Below, one piece after another: positions 1-8,642 of a stretch of 60,185 nt of DNA. The notes under the pieces were generated by a model. That model made no database searches. It was given only the letters and a program-made list of their open reading frames with translations, and was not told where the DNA came from. A program made the position numbers and the translations under genes. Position 1 is the first letter of the stretch, and each line of letters opens with the position of its first letter. Origin of the DNA: Elusimicrobia bacterium UBA4817 (GTDB lineage Bacteria; Elusimicrobiota; UBA8919); assembly GCA_002402375.1 (NCBI GenBank), contig DHFT01000030.1, positions 1 through 60,185 of the forward strand. Reading direction: 5' to 3'.

Positions 1-19
1 TGACTTAACTTAGGAAATC

Positions 20-36
20 TCTGTGTTCTCTGTGGC
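20..36. repeat. right end of a CACAGAG-type intergenic repeat
   Basis: The first bases of the window carry tandem CTCTGTG-like words ending in CTCTGTGGC. They match the right end of the inverted-repeat spacer seen in full at 32641-32740. The left end would lie outside the window. Confidence 0.5.
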
Positions 37-47
37 AAAAAAATAAC

Positions 48-76
48 TTGACAAAATAGTTTTTTTTATTTATAAT
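48..76 (+). promoter_or_regulatory. consensus promoter of pilB
   Basis: TTGACA at 48-53 and TATAAT at 71-76 are separated by exactly 17 bases. Only 8 bases lie between the -10 box and the ATG at 85, so transcription should begin at or within a few bases of the start codon. No Shine-Dalgarno sequence is visible. Confidence 0.85.
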
Positions 77-84
77 ATAATTCT

Positions 85-1830
85 ATGGCTGTAAAACACA
101 TGGCACTGAAGAAAAAATTGGGAGACCTCTTGGTTGAGGTGGGGATTATTACGCCTCAGCAACTTCAGGACGCAATGGAGGAACAGAAAAGAAAGGGCGG
201 TAAACTCGGACTGATATTGATGTCTTTGGGCTACATTACCGAGGATGTTCTTCTTGCTTTCTTGGGAAAACAATGCGGCGTTTCATATGTCTCGCTTTCC
301 GAATACGGCGAAATCCCGGAGGACATTATAAAATCTGTTCCGGAATCTGTGGTGCGACACCAGACGCTTCTGCCGATAGCCAGAGAAGGAAATGTTCTTA
401 CAATCGCTATGGCTGACCCGTTGAATGTTTTTGCTACCGACGATTTACGGCTTATGACCGGCAACGAAATAAATGTGGTCATTGCCTCCGAAAGCGAAAT
501 AAAAGCGGCGATAGAAAAATATTACGGTTCAAAAGCGTCGATGGAAACCATCGTCAAGGATATGGAAGTAGGCGGCGCAGACGCTAATGTTGACGTCGTA
601 AAAGAAGTTGACGCCGGGAAAGATATCGTATCGCTTGAAGCAGCCGGCGAAGATGCACCAATAGTAAAAATAGTTAACCTGCTTTTGTCCGGAGCAGTCA
701 AGGCGAAAGCATCCGATATTCACATAGAACCATATGAAAAATCGCTGCGGGTAAGATACCGTATTGACGGCGTTTTGCACGAGGTTTCCGCACCGCCCAA
801 AAAAACCCAGAACGCAATTGTATCACGCCTCAAAATTATGTCAAATCTTGACATCGCCGAAAGACGGCTGCCTCAGGACGGCCGGATAAAAATTAAAGTT
901 ATGAATAAAGAGATTGACCTGCGTGTTTCTATTCTTCCGACGGCGTTCGGCGAAAAAGTCGTTATGCGTTTATTGGACGCTTCATCGTTGAAACTTGAAC
1001 TGACCCAACTCGGATTTGAGCCGGAAGCGCTTGCTATCTATCATAAAAATATACAGATTCCGTACGGAATTATTCTGGTAACAGGTCCTACCGGAAGCGG
1101 TAAATCAACAACGCTTTATTCCACACTTTCACAGTTAAACCAGCCGGATGTCAATATATCAACGATTGAGGACCCGGTAGAATATGTTCTGGAAGGAATA
1201 AATCAGGTGCACGCCAGGGCGGACATCGGGCTTACATTCGCCGCAGGATTGAAATCATTTCTTCGTCAGGACCCGGACATCATCATGGTCGGTGAAATCA
1301 GAGATACCGAAACGGCGGAAATCGCCATCAACGCCGCACTAACGGGACATCTTGTATTTTCAACGCTTCACACAAATGACGCTCCGGGCGCCGTTACCCG
1401 TCTAAACAATATGGGAATAGAACCGTTCTTAACGACTTCTACCGTTATTATGGTTATCGCCCAGCGATTAGTCAGAGTCATCTGCCGCAACTGTAAAGAG
1501 GAATACGAGGTCCCGGCAGACATATTGATATCGTCGGGGCTCTCCAAAAAAGAAGTCGGTGACGCAAAAAAAATAAAACTTTACAAGGGAAAGGGCTGCG
1601 ACCATTGTTCCGGTACCGGTTACCGCGGGCGACTTGCCTGTTATGAGGTTATGGAAGTCAACGATAAAATAAAGGAACTGATTCTTGATAGGGCTTCAAC
1701 CCACATTATAAAACAGACGGCAATTGAAAACGGAATGATTACATTAAGAAAAGCGGCACTGAAAAAGGTTCTGGCCGGGGTTACAACCGTTGAGGAAATG
1801 ATGAGAATAACATTCGCGGATGCGGAATAG
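85..1830 (+). CDS. pilB: type IV pilus extension ATPase PilB
   Basis: This is the cytoplasmic hexameric ATPase that powers pilin polymerisation. An N-terminal GspE/MshEN-type domain covers roughly residues 10-150 and the AAA-type ATPase core follows. The Walker A motif GPTGSGKST lies near residue 334 and the Asp-rich/Walker B segment QDPDIIMVGEIRD near 395-407. Two CxxC pairs (CRNC near 467, CDHC near 505) form the zinc-binding module typical of PilB and GspE. The length of 581 residues is normal. The start at 85 has a promoter immediately upstream; an in-frame ATG at 100 is the alternative. It heads a cluster with pilT and pilC. GspE of a type II secretion system is the only serious alternative, and pilT and pilMNOPQ favour the pilus. 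Confidence 0.95.
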   Translation: MAVKHMALKKKLGDLLVEVGIITPQQLQDAMEEQKRKGGKLGLILMSLGYITEDVLLAFLGKQCGVSYVSLSEYGEIPEDIIKSVPESVVRHQTLLPIAREGNVLTIAMADPLNVFATDDLRLMTGNEINVVIASESEIKAAIEKYYGSKASMETIVKDMEVGGADANVDVVKEVDAGKDIVSLEAAGEDAPIVKIVNLLLSGAVKAKASDIHIEPYEKSLRVRYRIDGVLHEVSAPPKKTQNAIVSRLKIMSNLDIAERRLPQDGRIKIKVMNKEIDLRVSILPTAFGEKVVMRLLDASSLKLELTQLGFEPEALAIYHKNIQIPYGIILVTGPTGSGKSTTLYSTLSQLNQPDVNISTIEDPVEYVLEGINQVHARADIGLTFAAGLKSFLRQDPDIIMVGEIRDTETAEIAINAALTGHLVFSTLHTNDAPGAVTRLNNMGIEPFLTTSTVIMVIAQRLVRVICRNCKEEYEVPADILISSGLSKKEVGDAKKIKLYKGKGCDHCSGTGYRGRLACYEVMEVNDKIKELILDRASTHIIKQTAIENGMITLRKAALKKVLAGVTTVEEMMRITFADAE

Positions 1831-1947
1831 ATAAGAGGCAATTAAAAATGTAAAATGTAAAATTAAAAATTTAGGTGAAAAGATTTAATAATAATTTTCT
1901 ATCCGTAATTTTTCATTTTTAATTTTGAATTTTTAATTGATGTTAAT
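1831..1947. repeat. AT-rich inverted spacer of AATTAAAAAT words
   Basis: The gap between pilB and pilT holds CAATTAAAAATG-type words on the left and their reverse complement on the right (ending TTTTTAATTG). The RNA could fold into one long imperfect AT-rich hairpin. The same word family recurs in other gaps, for example 10849-10935 and 41221-41255. No gene is seen. Confidence 0.55.
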
Positions 1948-3018
1948 ATGTTAAGCATGGATGAACTGTTAAAAATGGTAATGCAAAAAAATGCGTCGGA
2001 TTTGCATCTTACGGTAGGCGCGCCGCCGACATTACGGGTTGACGGCGAAATGTCTCCGACCCATTTTGAAAAACTTTCTCCCGATGTCTGCCAGCGGCTT
2101 ATCTATTCGCTTTTAACCGACAAACAAAAAGAAAAATTTGAGTCCAACAACGAACTGGATTTATCATTCGGAATAAAAGGCGTGGGCAGAATAAGAATGA
2201 ATGTTTTCAGGCAGAGAAATGCTGTGGCGGCGGCATTGCGGCTTATTTCCGAAAAAATCCTTACTTTTGAAGAACTCGGACTTCCGGCGGTCATTTATGA
2301 CATTACCCGGCTCCAGAAAGGACTTGTCCTTGTTACGGGTCCAACGGGCTGCGGAAAATCAACTACACTTGCGTCAATAATAAACTTTCTGAACGAACAC
2401 CGGCAGGGACACATTATGACGATTGAGGACCCCATTGAATATGTTCATCAGCATAAAAAATGTCTTATTAACCAGAGAGAAGTAGGGAGCGATACAAACT
2501 CTTTTCCGAATGCACTTAAATATGTTTTGCGGCAGGACCCGGATATAATTCTCGTCGGTGAAATGCGGGATTTGGAAACGATATCGGCTGCTCTGACCAT
2601 TGCGGAAACGGGACATCTCGTTTTTGCAACGCTTCACACTACCGATGCTCCTTCGTCAATAAACAGAATTGTGGATTCATTCCCGCCGCACCAGCAGGCA
2701 CAGGTGAGAAGTCAATTATCCTTCACGCTTCAGGCGGTATTCACACAACAACTTTTGTTAAAATCCGGAGGTGTGGGTAGAATTCTCGCGTGCGAAGTCC
2801 TTATCGTAACGGCAGCGATACGCAATTTAATCCGGGATATGAAAACGGAACAGGTTTATCTTGCGATGCAAACCGGCGCAAAATACGGGATGCAGACGAT
2901 GAACACATCGCTTTTTGATTTGGTAACCCGGAAACAGATAACTTATCAGGAAGCGATGGAAATAACCTCCGATGCGGACGACCTGAAACGACTTCTGCAA
3001 AAAAGCAATATGGGATGA
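1948..3018 (+). CDS. pilT: type IV pilus retraction ATPase PilT
   Basis: PilT depolymerises the pilus and drives twitching motility. The 356-residue protein has the usual PilT length. Walker A GPTGCGKST lies near residue 131, Walker B around QDPDIILVGEMRD, the conserved His motif in ATLHTTDA, and the PilT signature AIRNLIRD near residue 289. The C-terminal region MNTSLFDLV is also typical. It follows pilB across an AT-rich spacer, and its stop overlaps the start of the TPR lipoprotein gene by four bases, suggesting translational coupling. Confidence 0.95.
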   Translation: MLSMDELLKMVMQKNASDLHLTVGAPPTLRVDGEMSPTHFEKLSPDVCQRLIYSLLTDKQKEKFESNNELDLSFGIKGVGRIRMNVFRQRNAVAAALRLISEKILTFEELGLPAVIYDITRLQKGLVLVTGPTGCGKSTTLASIINFLNEHRQGHIMTIEDPIEYVHQHKKCLINQREVGSDTNSFPNALKYVLRQDPDIILVGEMRDLETISAALTIAETGHLVFATLHTTDAPSSINRIVDSFPPHQQAQVRSQLSFTLQAVFTQQLLLKSGGVGRILACEVLIVTAAIRNLIRDMKTEQVYLAMQTGAKYGMQTMNTSLFDLVTRKQITYQEAMEITSDADDLKRLLQKSNMG

Positions 3019-4190
3019 GCAGGCAATTAAAAATGAAAAATGAAAAATTTCCGCCAAAGGCGGATTCACCGATTCAAGTGGCGAAAAAAATTACAAAACT
3101 ACTTACTACTTACTACTTACTACTCGCTGTCTTTCTATCCGGCTGCGGCGGTTTTGAATATTATTTTAACAGAGGAGTGAACGCAAAAGACCCGCAAAAA
3201 AAAATAAAATATTTTTCGGCGGCAATTAAGAAATGGCAAAACTCCGACGGCGAAACCGATAAATTAAACGCCTACATAAATAGGGGCTCCGCATATGGGA
3301 TGCTCAATATTTATGATTTTGCAATTTCTGATTTTAACGAAGCATTAAAATATAACTTGCAGGATCCGGTACTTTATTACAACCGCGCGATAATATACCG
3401 CAATACAGGAAAAATAAAGCAGGCACTGGCAGATATTGATACTGCTATAAAATTTAATCCTTCTTTTAAGGAAGCTTATATCCTACGAAGCGATATTTAT
3501 CAAAAAACCGGAAATAAGAAAAAATCGGAAAATGACCGCAAATACGCGGAAACACTCACTGCTATAGATGTTTGCTATAATCAGGGATTAAAATTTTTTG
3601 ACACAAGGAACTACGGTAAGGCGATAAAATTTTTCACCGACGCGTTAAAATCTAACCCGAAGAAACCGGAAATCTATAACATGCGCGGACTGGCATATAT
3701 ATATATCGGAAAAACAAAACAGGCAATAAACGATTTCAGCAAAGCGATAATACTTGACCCAGCTTTTACCGATGCCTACAATAACAGAGGTACCGTTTAC
3801 GCCTCAAATAAAATGGTTAAAGAGGCAACGGCAGATTTCAAAAAAGCCATTCAACTAAAAAAAACGGATCCGCAGGCATATTACAATATCGGATTATTAT
3901 CTAACAACAACGGTGATTTTGACTCGGCAATAAGTTATTTTGACACAGCGGAAAATTTTTCCCAAAAATCGCCATATCCGGAATTATATTATCAGCGAGG
4001 ACTATCCTATTTTAACAAAAAAAATTATAAAAAAGCCGTGGGCGATTTTTCCAAGGCAATAAATCTTATGCCTGATAACGCAAACGCATACAGGTTCCGC
4101 GGACTTTGCTGGGAAAAACTCGGGGCTATGAAAAAATCAAATGCGGATTTGATATATGCGGTTAAATTGAATCCCAAATTTTCAAAATAA
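3015..4190 (+). CDS. TPR-repeat lipoprotein in the pilus cluster
   Basis: This is a predicted outer-membrane or periplasmic lipoprotein: a hydrophobic stretch ends in LSGC, a lipobox, about residue 44. The rest is a chain of tetratricopeptide repeats (for example PVLYYNRAIIYRNTGK and PEIYNMRGLAYIYIGK). TPR lipoproteins such as PilF/PilW help assemble the PilQ secretin, and its place between pilT and pilC supports such a role by inference. The N-terminus is odd. Residues about 12-24 are encoded by a palindromic element (3050-3084), and the signal helix comes from three perfect ACTTACT repeats (3101-3121). The ATG at 3015 overlaps the pilT stop; an ATG at 3033 is the alternative start. Confidence 0.8.
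   Translation: MSRQLKMKNEKFPPKADSPIQVAKKITKLLTTYYLLLAVFLSGCGGFEYYFNRGVNAKDPQKKIKYFSAAIKKWQNSDGETDKLNAYINRGSAYGMLNIYDFAISDFNEALKYNLQDPVLYYNRAIIYRNTGKIKQALADIDTAIKFNPSFKEAYILRSDIYQKTGNKKKSENDRKYAETLTAIDVCYNQGLKFFDTRNYGKAIKFFTDALKSNPKKPEIYNMRGLAYIYIGKTKQAINDFSKAIILDPAFTDAYNNRGTVYASNKMVKEATADFKKAIQLKKTDPQAYYNIGLLSNNNGDFDSAISYFDTAENFSQKSPYPELYYQRGLSYFNKKNYKKAVGDFSKAINLMPDNANAYRFRGLCWEKLGAMKKSNADLIYAVKLNPKFSK
3050..3084. repeat. palindromic element inside a coding sequence (copy A)
   Basis: TCCGCC and GGCGGA arms are followed by a segment ending GTGGCGA. This matches the elements at 13083-13118 and 14231-14296. It is read in frame as part of the lipoprotein N-terminus. Confidence 0.6.
3101..3121. 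repeat. tandem 7-mer (ACTTACT)3 in a signal peptide
   Basis: Three perfect head-to-tail copies encode the hydrophobic LTTYYLL part of the lipoprotein signal sequence. Confidence 0.85.
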
Positions 4191-4205
4191 TTTTCAGGAG
4201 TAATT

Positions 4206-5432
4206 ATGCCGTTATTCAGTTACAAAGCAAAAAATACGGATGGGAAAACCGTAAACGGAACTATTGATGCACCCGACCAAATTACCGCATCTAACAAATT
4301 AAGGGCACAGCGGCTAATTCTGCTTGAAATTGCTCCGGCAAAAAAAAATCCGCTTGAAGCATTACAAAAGTGGAATCCTCTCAAACCGAGCGTAAAGGCA
4401 AAAGACCTGGTGCTTTTTTCAAGACAATTATCAACGCTTGTTTCGGCGGGCGTGCCGATTGTTCAGGGACTTACCATCTTAACCGAGCAGATTGAAAATC
4501 CGGCATTCAAAAAAGTCGTTGACCATGTTTCCGAAGATATAAAAGCAGGAATATCCATAGCGGAAGCGATGAAGAAAGAACCGGATGCGTTTTCAGAATT
4601 ATATGTTGCAATGATAAAAGCGGGCGAGGTAGGCGGTATTTTAGATGTAATTTTAGAACGGCTCTCGGCATATTTGGAAGCAGCGGATGAACTGAAAGGA
4701 AAAGTAAAGGGAGCACTGATGTATCCGTCAATCGTTGCGTTTATTGCCCTCAGCGTTACCATATTTTTGCTTGTCGTTGTAATACCTACATTTAAGGAAA
4801 TATTTTCAAGTTTCGGGGCAGAACTGCCGTTACCCACAAAAGTACTTATCGCTATATCCGAGTTTCTGCAAAGATATGTTATATTTTTAATTCTCGGCTT
4901 TATAGGAGCGGCAGTGGGTGTAATTAAATTTTATCAGACCGAAAAAGGTAAGTTTTTTATAGACGAAAAATCTTTGAAAGTACCTATGTTCGGAGAAATG
5001 TTAAGAAAAGTTGCGGTTGCAAAATTCACAAGAACGCTCGGGACGCTGGTTAAATCTGGTGTTCCTATTCTGCAGGCGTTGGACACCGTAGCACAAACAG
5101 CAGGAAATAAAATTGTTGAAAAAGCGATTCTTACGGCAAAGGAATCAATCAGGGAAGGAGAAAAAATAGCGACGCCTTTGAAAAAATCCGGCGTTTTTCC
5201 GCCGATGGTTACACAGATGATTTCCGTCGGAGAAGAAACCGGAAATCTTGACACTATGCTTACCAAAATCGCCGACTTTTACGACCAGGAGGTTGATGTC
5301 GCCGTAAAAGGACTTACATCTATGATTGAGCCGATCGTTATATGCGTTATGGGTATTGTTATAGGTGCTATAGTTATAGCGATGTTTATGCCTATGTTCT
5401 CTATGGGCGCACTGGCAGGAAAAGCGGGATAA
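4206..5432 (+). CDS. pilC: type IV pilus inner-membrane platform protein PilC
   Basis: PilC is the polytopic inner-membrane platform on which PilB and PilT act. The protein has 408 residues with two GspF-type helical domains, each beginning with a pattern like LVLFSRQLSTLVSAGVPIVQ and ending before a transmembrane helix. Three membrane segments are visible, near residues 170-190, 222-240 and 378-400. The ending IVIAMFMPMFSMGALAG is characteristic. AGGAG at about 4196 gives a good ribosome-binding site. It lies 15 bases after the TPR lipoprotein gene and probably shares its transcript. Confidence 0.95.
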   Translation: MPLFSYKAKNTDGKTVNGTIDAPDQITASNKLRAQRLILLEIAPAKKNPLEALQKWNPLKPSVKAKDLVLFSRQLSTLVSAGVPIVQGLTILTEQIENPAFKKVVDHVSEDIKAGISIAEAMKKEPDAFSELYVAMIKAGEVGGILDVILERLSAYLEAADELKGKVKGALMYPSIVAFIALSVTIFLLVVVIPTFKEIFSSFGAELPLPTKVLIAISEFLQRYVIFLILGFIGAAVGVIKFYQTEKGKFFIDEKSLKVPMFGEMLRKVAVAKFTRTLGTLVKSGVPILQALDTVAQTAGNKIVEKAILTAKESIREGEKIATPLKKSGVFPPMVTQMISVGEETGNLDTMLTKIADFYDQEVDVAVKGLTSMIEPIVICVMGIVIGAIVIAMFMPMFSMGALAGKAG

Positions 5433-5592
5433 GAAACTGCAGGTTAAAGGTAAAAGGTTAAAATTAAAAAACTGCAGTGTGTAAAAATTCACAATCGCAG
5501 ATGCGGGTTTAAAAAAAACACAGTTTCCGACGGTAAATCCGCGTAAATCCGCGGACCTATCCGCGTAAATCCGCGGACGTTCAAAAAAGTAC
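5433..5592. repeat. gap after pilC: microrepeats only
   Basis: The gap up to pilA is about 310 bases. This first half contains GGTTAAA-type words flanked by two CTGCAG sites, then two copies of TCCGCGTAAATCCGCGGAC (5533-5579). No gene or clear terminator is seen here. Confidence 0.5.
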
Positions 5593-5621
5593 TTGACAAA
5601 ATTATAATAATTTGTTATGAT
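5593..5621 (+). promoter_or_regulatory. promoter of pilA
   Basis: TTGACA at 5593-5598 and TATGAT at 5616-5621 have a 17-base spacer. This promoter leaves a long leader of about 115 bases before the pilA start, unlike the short-leader promoters elsewhere in the window. Confidence 0.75.
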
Positions 5622-5666
5622 TATAGCGAGCGGTCGATGTAGTCCCGATTAGCGGGATGAAAATGA

Positions 5667-5710
5667 AACCACAGATAAATATCTGTGAAAATCTGTGTTA
5701 ATCTGTGGTT
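5667..5710. repeat. 44-bp inverted-repeat element in the pilA leader
   Basis: The ends AACCACAGAT and ATCTGTGGTT form a 10-bp perfect inverted repeat with internal ATCTGTG words. The same ends bound 17145-17240, and a variant bounds 27950-28079, so this is the shortest of a MITE-like family. A small TCCCG/CGGGA hairpin lies just upstream near 5643-5657. Confidence 0.7.
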
Positions 5711-5743
5711 AAAATTTGATTAATCAAAAGGAGGTGAAAACAA

Positions 5744-6211
5744 ATGAAAACAAAAAAAGGTTTTACCCTTATTGAACTTATGATAGTGGTCGCAATTATC
5801 GGTATATTGGCGGCAATCGCAATCCCTAAATTCGCAGACCTTATCAAGAAGTCAAAAGAGGGCGCCACAAAGGGTTCGCTTGGAGCGCTCCGTTCCGCAC
5901 TCACCATTTACTACGGCGAGCAGGAAGGAGTTTATCCGGTTCCAGGAGTCGCCGAAAACGCTTTAACAACCACTTTCAATACTCCAACCGGCCCATTTTT
6001 GACAAAGTATCTTGATCAGATACCGACTGTCAAACTCGGCATAACCGGAATATCCGATTCATCCGATTGTGTTTACTCGCAGGAATATGCAACAATAACT
6101 GCAGCTACACACAACGGCAGATGGTGGTATAGGGGAGCAACCATAGGCGAAATGAAGGTCTATGCAAGTAACCAGTATGACACTAAAAGCACCTATATCA
6201 CATCTTGGTAA
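5744..6211 (+). CDS. pilA: major type IV pilin PilA-like
   Basis: This is a prepilin with a short basic leader (MKTKKG) cut before Phe, followed by the canonical N-terminal helix FTLIELMIVVAIIGILAAIAIPKF with the conserved Glu5. The mature protein of about 149 residues ends in a variable domain with one visible Cys. It has the strongest ribosome-binding site in the window (AGGAGGTG, 5730-5737) and its own promoter, as expected for an abundant subunit. A terminator follows directly. Two other PilA/GspG-like pilins lie nearby, so calling this the major pilin is an inference from its expression signals. Confidence 0.85.
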   Translation: MKTKKGFTLIELMIVVAIIGILAAIAIPKFADLIKKSKEGATKGSLGALRSALTIYYGEQEGVYPVPGVAENALTTTFNTPTGPFLTKYLDQIPTVKLGITGISDSSDCVYSQEYATITAATHNGRWWYRGATIGEMKVYASNQYDTKSTYITSW

Positions 6212-6225
6212 TGTTTTATGTCTTA

Positions 6226-6262
6226 AAAAACCCTTCAAACTAAAATTTGGAGGGTTTTTTTA
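6226..6262 (+). terminator. intrinsic terminator after pilA
   Basis: AAAAACCCTTCAAA (6226-6239) pairs with TTTGGAGGGTTTTT (6246-6259), followed by a T-run. It begins 14 bases after the pilA stop. The GGAGGG strand of the stem is also the only Shine-Dalgarno-like sequence before the next ATG at 6268. Confidence 0.8.
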
Positions 6263-6267
6263 TTATT

Positions 6268-7413
6268 ATGAAAAAATTTTTTATCCTGCTACTATTAATT
6301 TTAACCTTTCTTAACTCATCTAATTATATAAAACACATTAAAGAAAGTCCTCTGAACAAAATTGTAGATTTTTATGTATATTATGAAACAACCAAAGATT
6401 TTTTCAATTATGGTCTCACGCCGTATTTTGCCGTTCTGCCGAAAGTTAAAAGCGAAGGACAGTATTTTATCTATCCTCCTACGTTCCTGATTTTTTTCTC
6501 GCCGTTTGCGGCAATACCTGTCAACATAGCGGAAAAACTCTGGATTATACTGAATATCTTCTTGTTTTTTCTATGTGGTTACTGGTTCACAACAAAAATT
6601 CTCAACATAAAAAAAACTTCGCAAAAACTTATATTATTTTTGATGCTTTACAACTTTAATCCTTTTTTTCTCTGCATTTTCGTCGGACAGATTGACATGC
6701 TGATATTGTTTTTTTTGTATATTTCTTTTTATTTTATTATCAAAAACAGAGAGAATTTTATAGGTATTATCATCGGTATTTTAACTCTTATAAAACTTAC
6801 GCCTATTATATTTTCGTTATATTTTTTGTTCAAGCGAAACTTAAAGGCGGTCGGATGGCTTATTTTGACTATTTCCGTTTTTGTGATAATTTCGTTTCTG
6901 ATTTTCCCTGCTGAAATTTATTACGATTTTTTTGATGCAATATCAACAGTAAATGAAAATTCCGACAGATATATAATGCCTCTAAATAAAAGCATTTTCG
7001 GATTGTTAGGAAGAATGTTTTTGGACAACAGATTGTTTAACGCCGTAATTATCAATTCGCCGTCATTGTTTTATTTCTTTTATTTTCTCGTCTTTATTGC
7101 CCTCTTAACGATAATTTTTTTACGACGGACAAAACTTAACAATTTGGAAATTTTTTCGCTTGTAATTTTATTGTCCGTAATAACACTTCCGAATGCGCTC
7201 GTATATTCATTAATTTTTGCCTTTCCTGCAATTTTGATTTTTTACAGCAAAATTAAAACAGCGAGGAAACTTTTACTTTTCTGCCTGATATTTCTTTCAA
7301 TAACATTCCACTATTCGCTTTATTCTATTGTTCCTTTCGGGTTCGCCGCCGATTTTATTCCTCTGTTGGGAAATTTAATTCTGTTTAACGCAATCGCATT
7401 TAATATTTCTTGA
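6268..7413 (+). CDS. GT87-like membrane glycosyltransferase (DUF2029)
   Basis: This polytopic membrane protein has about ten hydrophobic helices and fits the GT87/DUF2029 family, whose members transfer mannose from polyprenyl-phosphate donors outside the membrane. Family-like features are an early PTFLIFFSPFA segment and the NPFFLCIFVGQIDMLILF region with an acidic residue. The start is placed at the ATG at 6268. A TTG at 6247 would extend the frame, but it lies inside the terminator stem. The gene sits between two pilin genes, which suggests pilin glycosylation, but this is inference. The TGA stop (7411-7413) lies within the -35 box of the next promoter. Confidence 0.7.
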   Translation: MKKFFILLLLILTFLNSSNYIKHIKESPLNKIVDFYVYYETTKDFFNYGLTPYFAVLPKVKSEGQYFIYPPTFLIFFSPFAAIPVNIAEKLWIILNIFLFFLCGYWFTTKILNIKKTSQKLILFLMLYNFNPFFLCIFVGQIDMLILFFLYISFYFIIKNRENFIGIIIGILTLIKLTPIIFSLYFLFKRNLKAVGWLILTISVFVIISFLIFPAEIYYDFFDAISTVNENSDRYIMPLNKSIFGLLGRMFLDNRLFNAVIINSPSLFYFFYFLVFIALLTIIFLRRTKLNNLEIFSLVILLSVITLPNALVYSLIFAFPAILIFYSKIKTARKLLLFCLIFLSITFHYSLYSIVPFGFAADFIPLLGNLILFNAIAFNIS

Positions 7414-7437
7414 CATTTAAAGAAAAATAAATACAAT
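7410..7437 (+). promoter_or_regulatory. promoter of the second pilin gene
   Basis: TTGACA at 7410-7415 and TACAAT at 7432-7437 have a 16-base spacer. The -35 box contains the TGA stop of the preceding gene. Only 6 bases separate the -10 box from the ATG at 7444. Confidence 0.7.
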
Positions 7438-7443
7438 AAAAAC

Positions 7444-7884
7444 ATGGGTTGTTTTGTCAAAAAAAATCACAAATTAAACGGATTTACCCTTATAGAACTG
7501 ATGATTGTTGTTGCTATACTGGGAACTCTTGCGGCAATCGCGGTACCCAGGTTTGCGGAACTGATGAGAAAGGCAAAAGAGGGTTCCACAAAAGGAAATC
7601 TCGGAGTCCTGCGGTCCTGCATAAAAACATATTATGCTAAAAACGAAGGTATCTATCCTACTACTATGACAGATGGAATTATACCGGAATATCTTGAAGA
7701 ACTTCCTCCGGCCAGAATAGGTGCATATGAGCATCCCGAAAGAAGCGGGGAAACATCAACGGATAATGATGCCAGTTTGACGGACGGCTGGGTATATCCG
7801 GATTCTTCGTCAAGTATGTTCGGGAATGTGTGGGTCAATTGCACACATCCGGACACAAAAGGAATCATTATAAGTTCATGGTAG
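7444..7884 (+). CDS. type IV pilin-like protein (second PilA paralogue)
   Basis: A 13-residue basic leader ending in Gly precedes FTLIELMIVVAILGTLAAIAVPRF, a class III prepilin helix with Glu5. The helix and the following segment RKAKEGSTKGNLGVLRS closely match PilA at 5744, so the two are paralogues; the last residues (SSW versus TSW) also agree. The C-terminal region differs. The last seven bases overlap the start of pilD. The nearby promoter leaves almost no leader, so translation is probably leaderless and weaker than for pilA. Confidence 0.85.
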   Translation: MGCFVKKNHKLNGFTLIELMIVVAILGTLAAIAVPRFAELMRKAKEGSTKGNLGVLRSCIKTYYAKNEGIYPTTMTDGIIPEYLEELPPARIGAYEHPERSGETSTDNDASLTDGWVYPDSSSSMFGNVWVNCTHPDTKGIIISSW

Positions 7885-8642
7885 AAATATTTATTTTTAT
7901 TTTCGGTTTGTTTTTCGGCTCATTCGCTAATGTCGTTATCCGGCGGCTGCCTTACGGAAACTCAATTGTAAAACCCGCCTCGCACTGTCCGAAATGTTTG
8001 CTCCCGATAAAATGGAAAGACAACCTGCCGGTGGTGAGTTTTTTGATTTTAGGAGGGAGATGCCGTAACTGCAAAACGAAAATCTCAATTGAATATCCGA
8101 CTGTTGAATTACTTACAGCCCTGATATTTCTCGTTGGATATTTTAATTTCGGTATTTCTGTTAATCTTTTAATCTTTCTAATTCTTTCAATCTTTCTAAT
8201 CATTATTTCATTCATTGACCTGCATTTGAGAATAATTCCGGATATGTTAGCAATTTCGCTTTTGATTTTCGGACTCGCTTCAAGTTTTTTTAATCCTCTG
8301 ATTTCTTTCAGTTTTCTTAACTCTCTGAAAGGGTCGCTGTTCGGCGGAGTGTTTCTATATTCGGTTGCATTTTTGGGAGCAAAAATTTATAAAAAAGAAG
8401 TGATGGGCGGAGGCGATGTAAAACTTCTTGCGGCCGGCGGAACTTTTCTGGGATTAAAAAATATTTTTCTGGCGCTTCTTATCGCCTGTTTCATCGGCGG
8501 AATTACGGGGCTGTTTTTAATTTTAATAGGGAATAAAAAAAAATCCGACTTCATACCTTTCGGACCTTTCATAGCAATATCTATTCTGATTGTATTTTTT
8601 TTAAGACCGCAAAATCCTTTTTTAATTACTTTCCAGCCATAA
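7878..8642 (+). CDS. pilD: prepilin peptidase PilD
   Basis: This inner-membrane aspartic protease cleaves and N-methylates prepilins. A CPKC/CRNC pair of motifs in the first cytoplasmic loop matches the zinc site of bifunctional PilD/GspO. The catalytic Asp residues lie in FIDLHLRIIPD and in GGGDVKLLAAGG. About eight hydrophobic helices are present. The start is set at the ATG at 7878 (MVEIFIFIFGLFFGSF), which overlaps the pilin stop; an upstream ATG at 7830 would add 16 hydrophilic residues out of character for the family. One membrane helix near residues 95-110 is encoded by degenerate AATCTTTCT repeats (8161-8210). The 3' end overlaps the convergent pseudopilin gene by 21 bases. Confidence 0.93.
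   Translation: MVEIFIFIFGLFFGSFANVVIRRLPYGNSIVKPASHCPKCLLPIKWKDNLPVVSFLILGGRCRNCKTKISIEYPTVELLTALIFLVGYFNFGISVNLLIFLILSIFLIIISFIDLHLRIIPDMLAISLLIFGLASSFFNPLISFSFLNSLKGSLFGGVFLYSVAFLGAKIYKKEVMGGGDVKLLAAGGTFLGLKNIFLALLIACFIGGITGLFLILIGNKKKSDFIPFGPFIAISILIVFFLRPQNPFLITFQP

Noticed and set aside
4463..4837. 124-codon minus-strand frame antisense to pilC
   Set aside because: It lies wholly within the well-conserved pilC gene and encodes low-complexity Ser-rich sequence.
5628..5743. pilA leader as a riboswitch
   Set aside because: It holds a short hairpin and a 44-bp inverted-repeat element, but I could not match it to any known aptamer.
6247..6267. TTG start for the GT87-like gene
   Set aside because: It lies in the stem of the pilA terminator; the ATG at 6268 begins a normal membrane protein.
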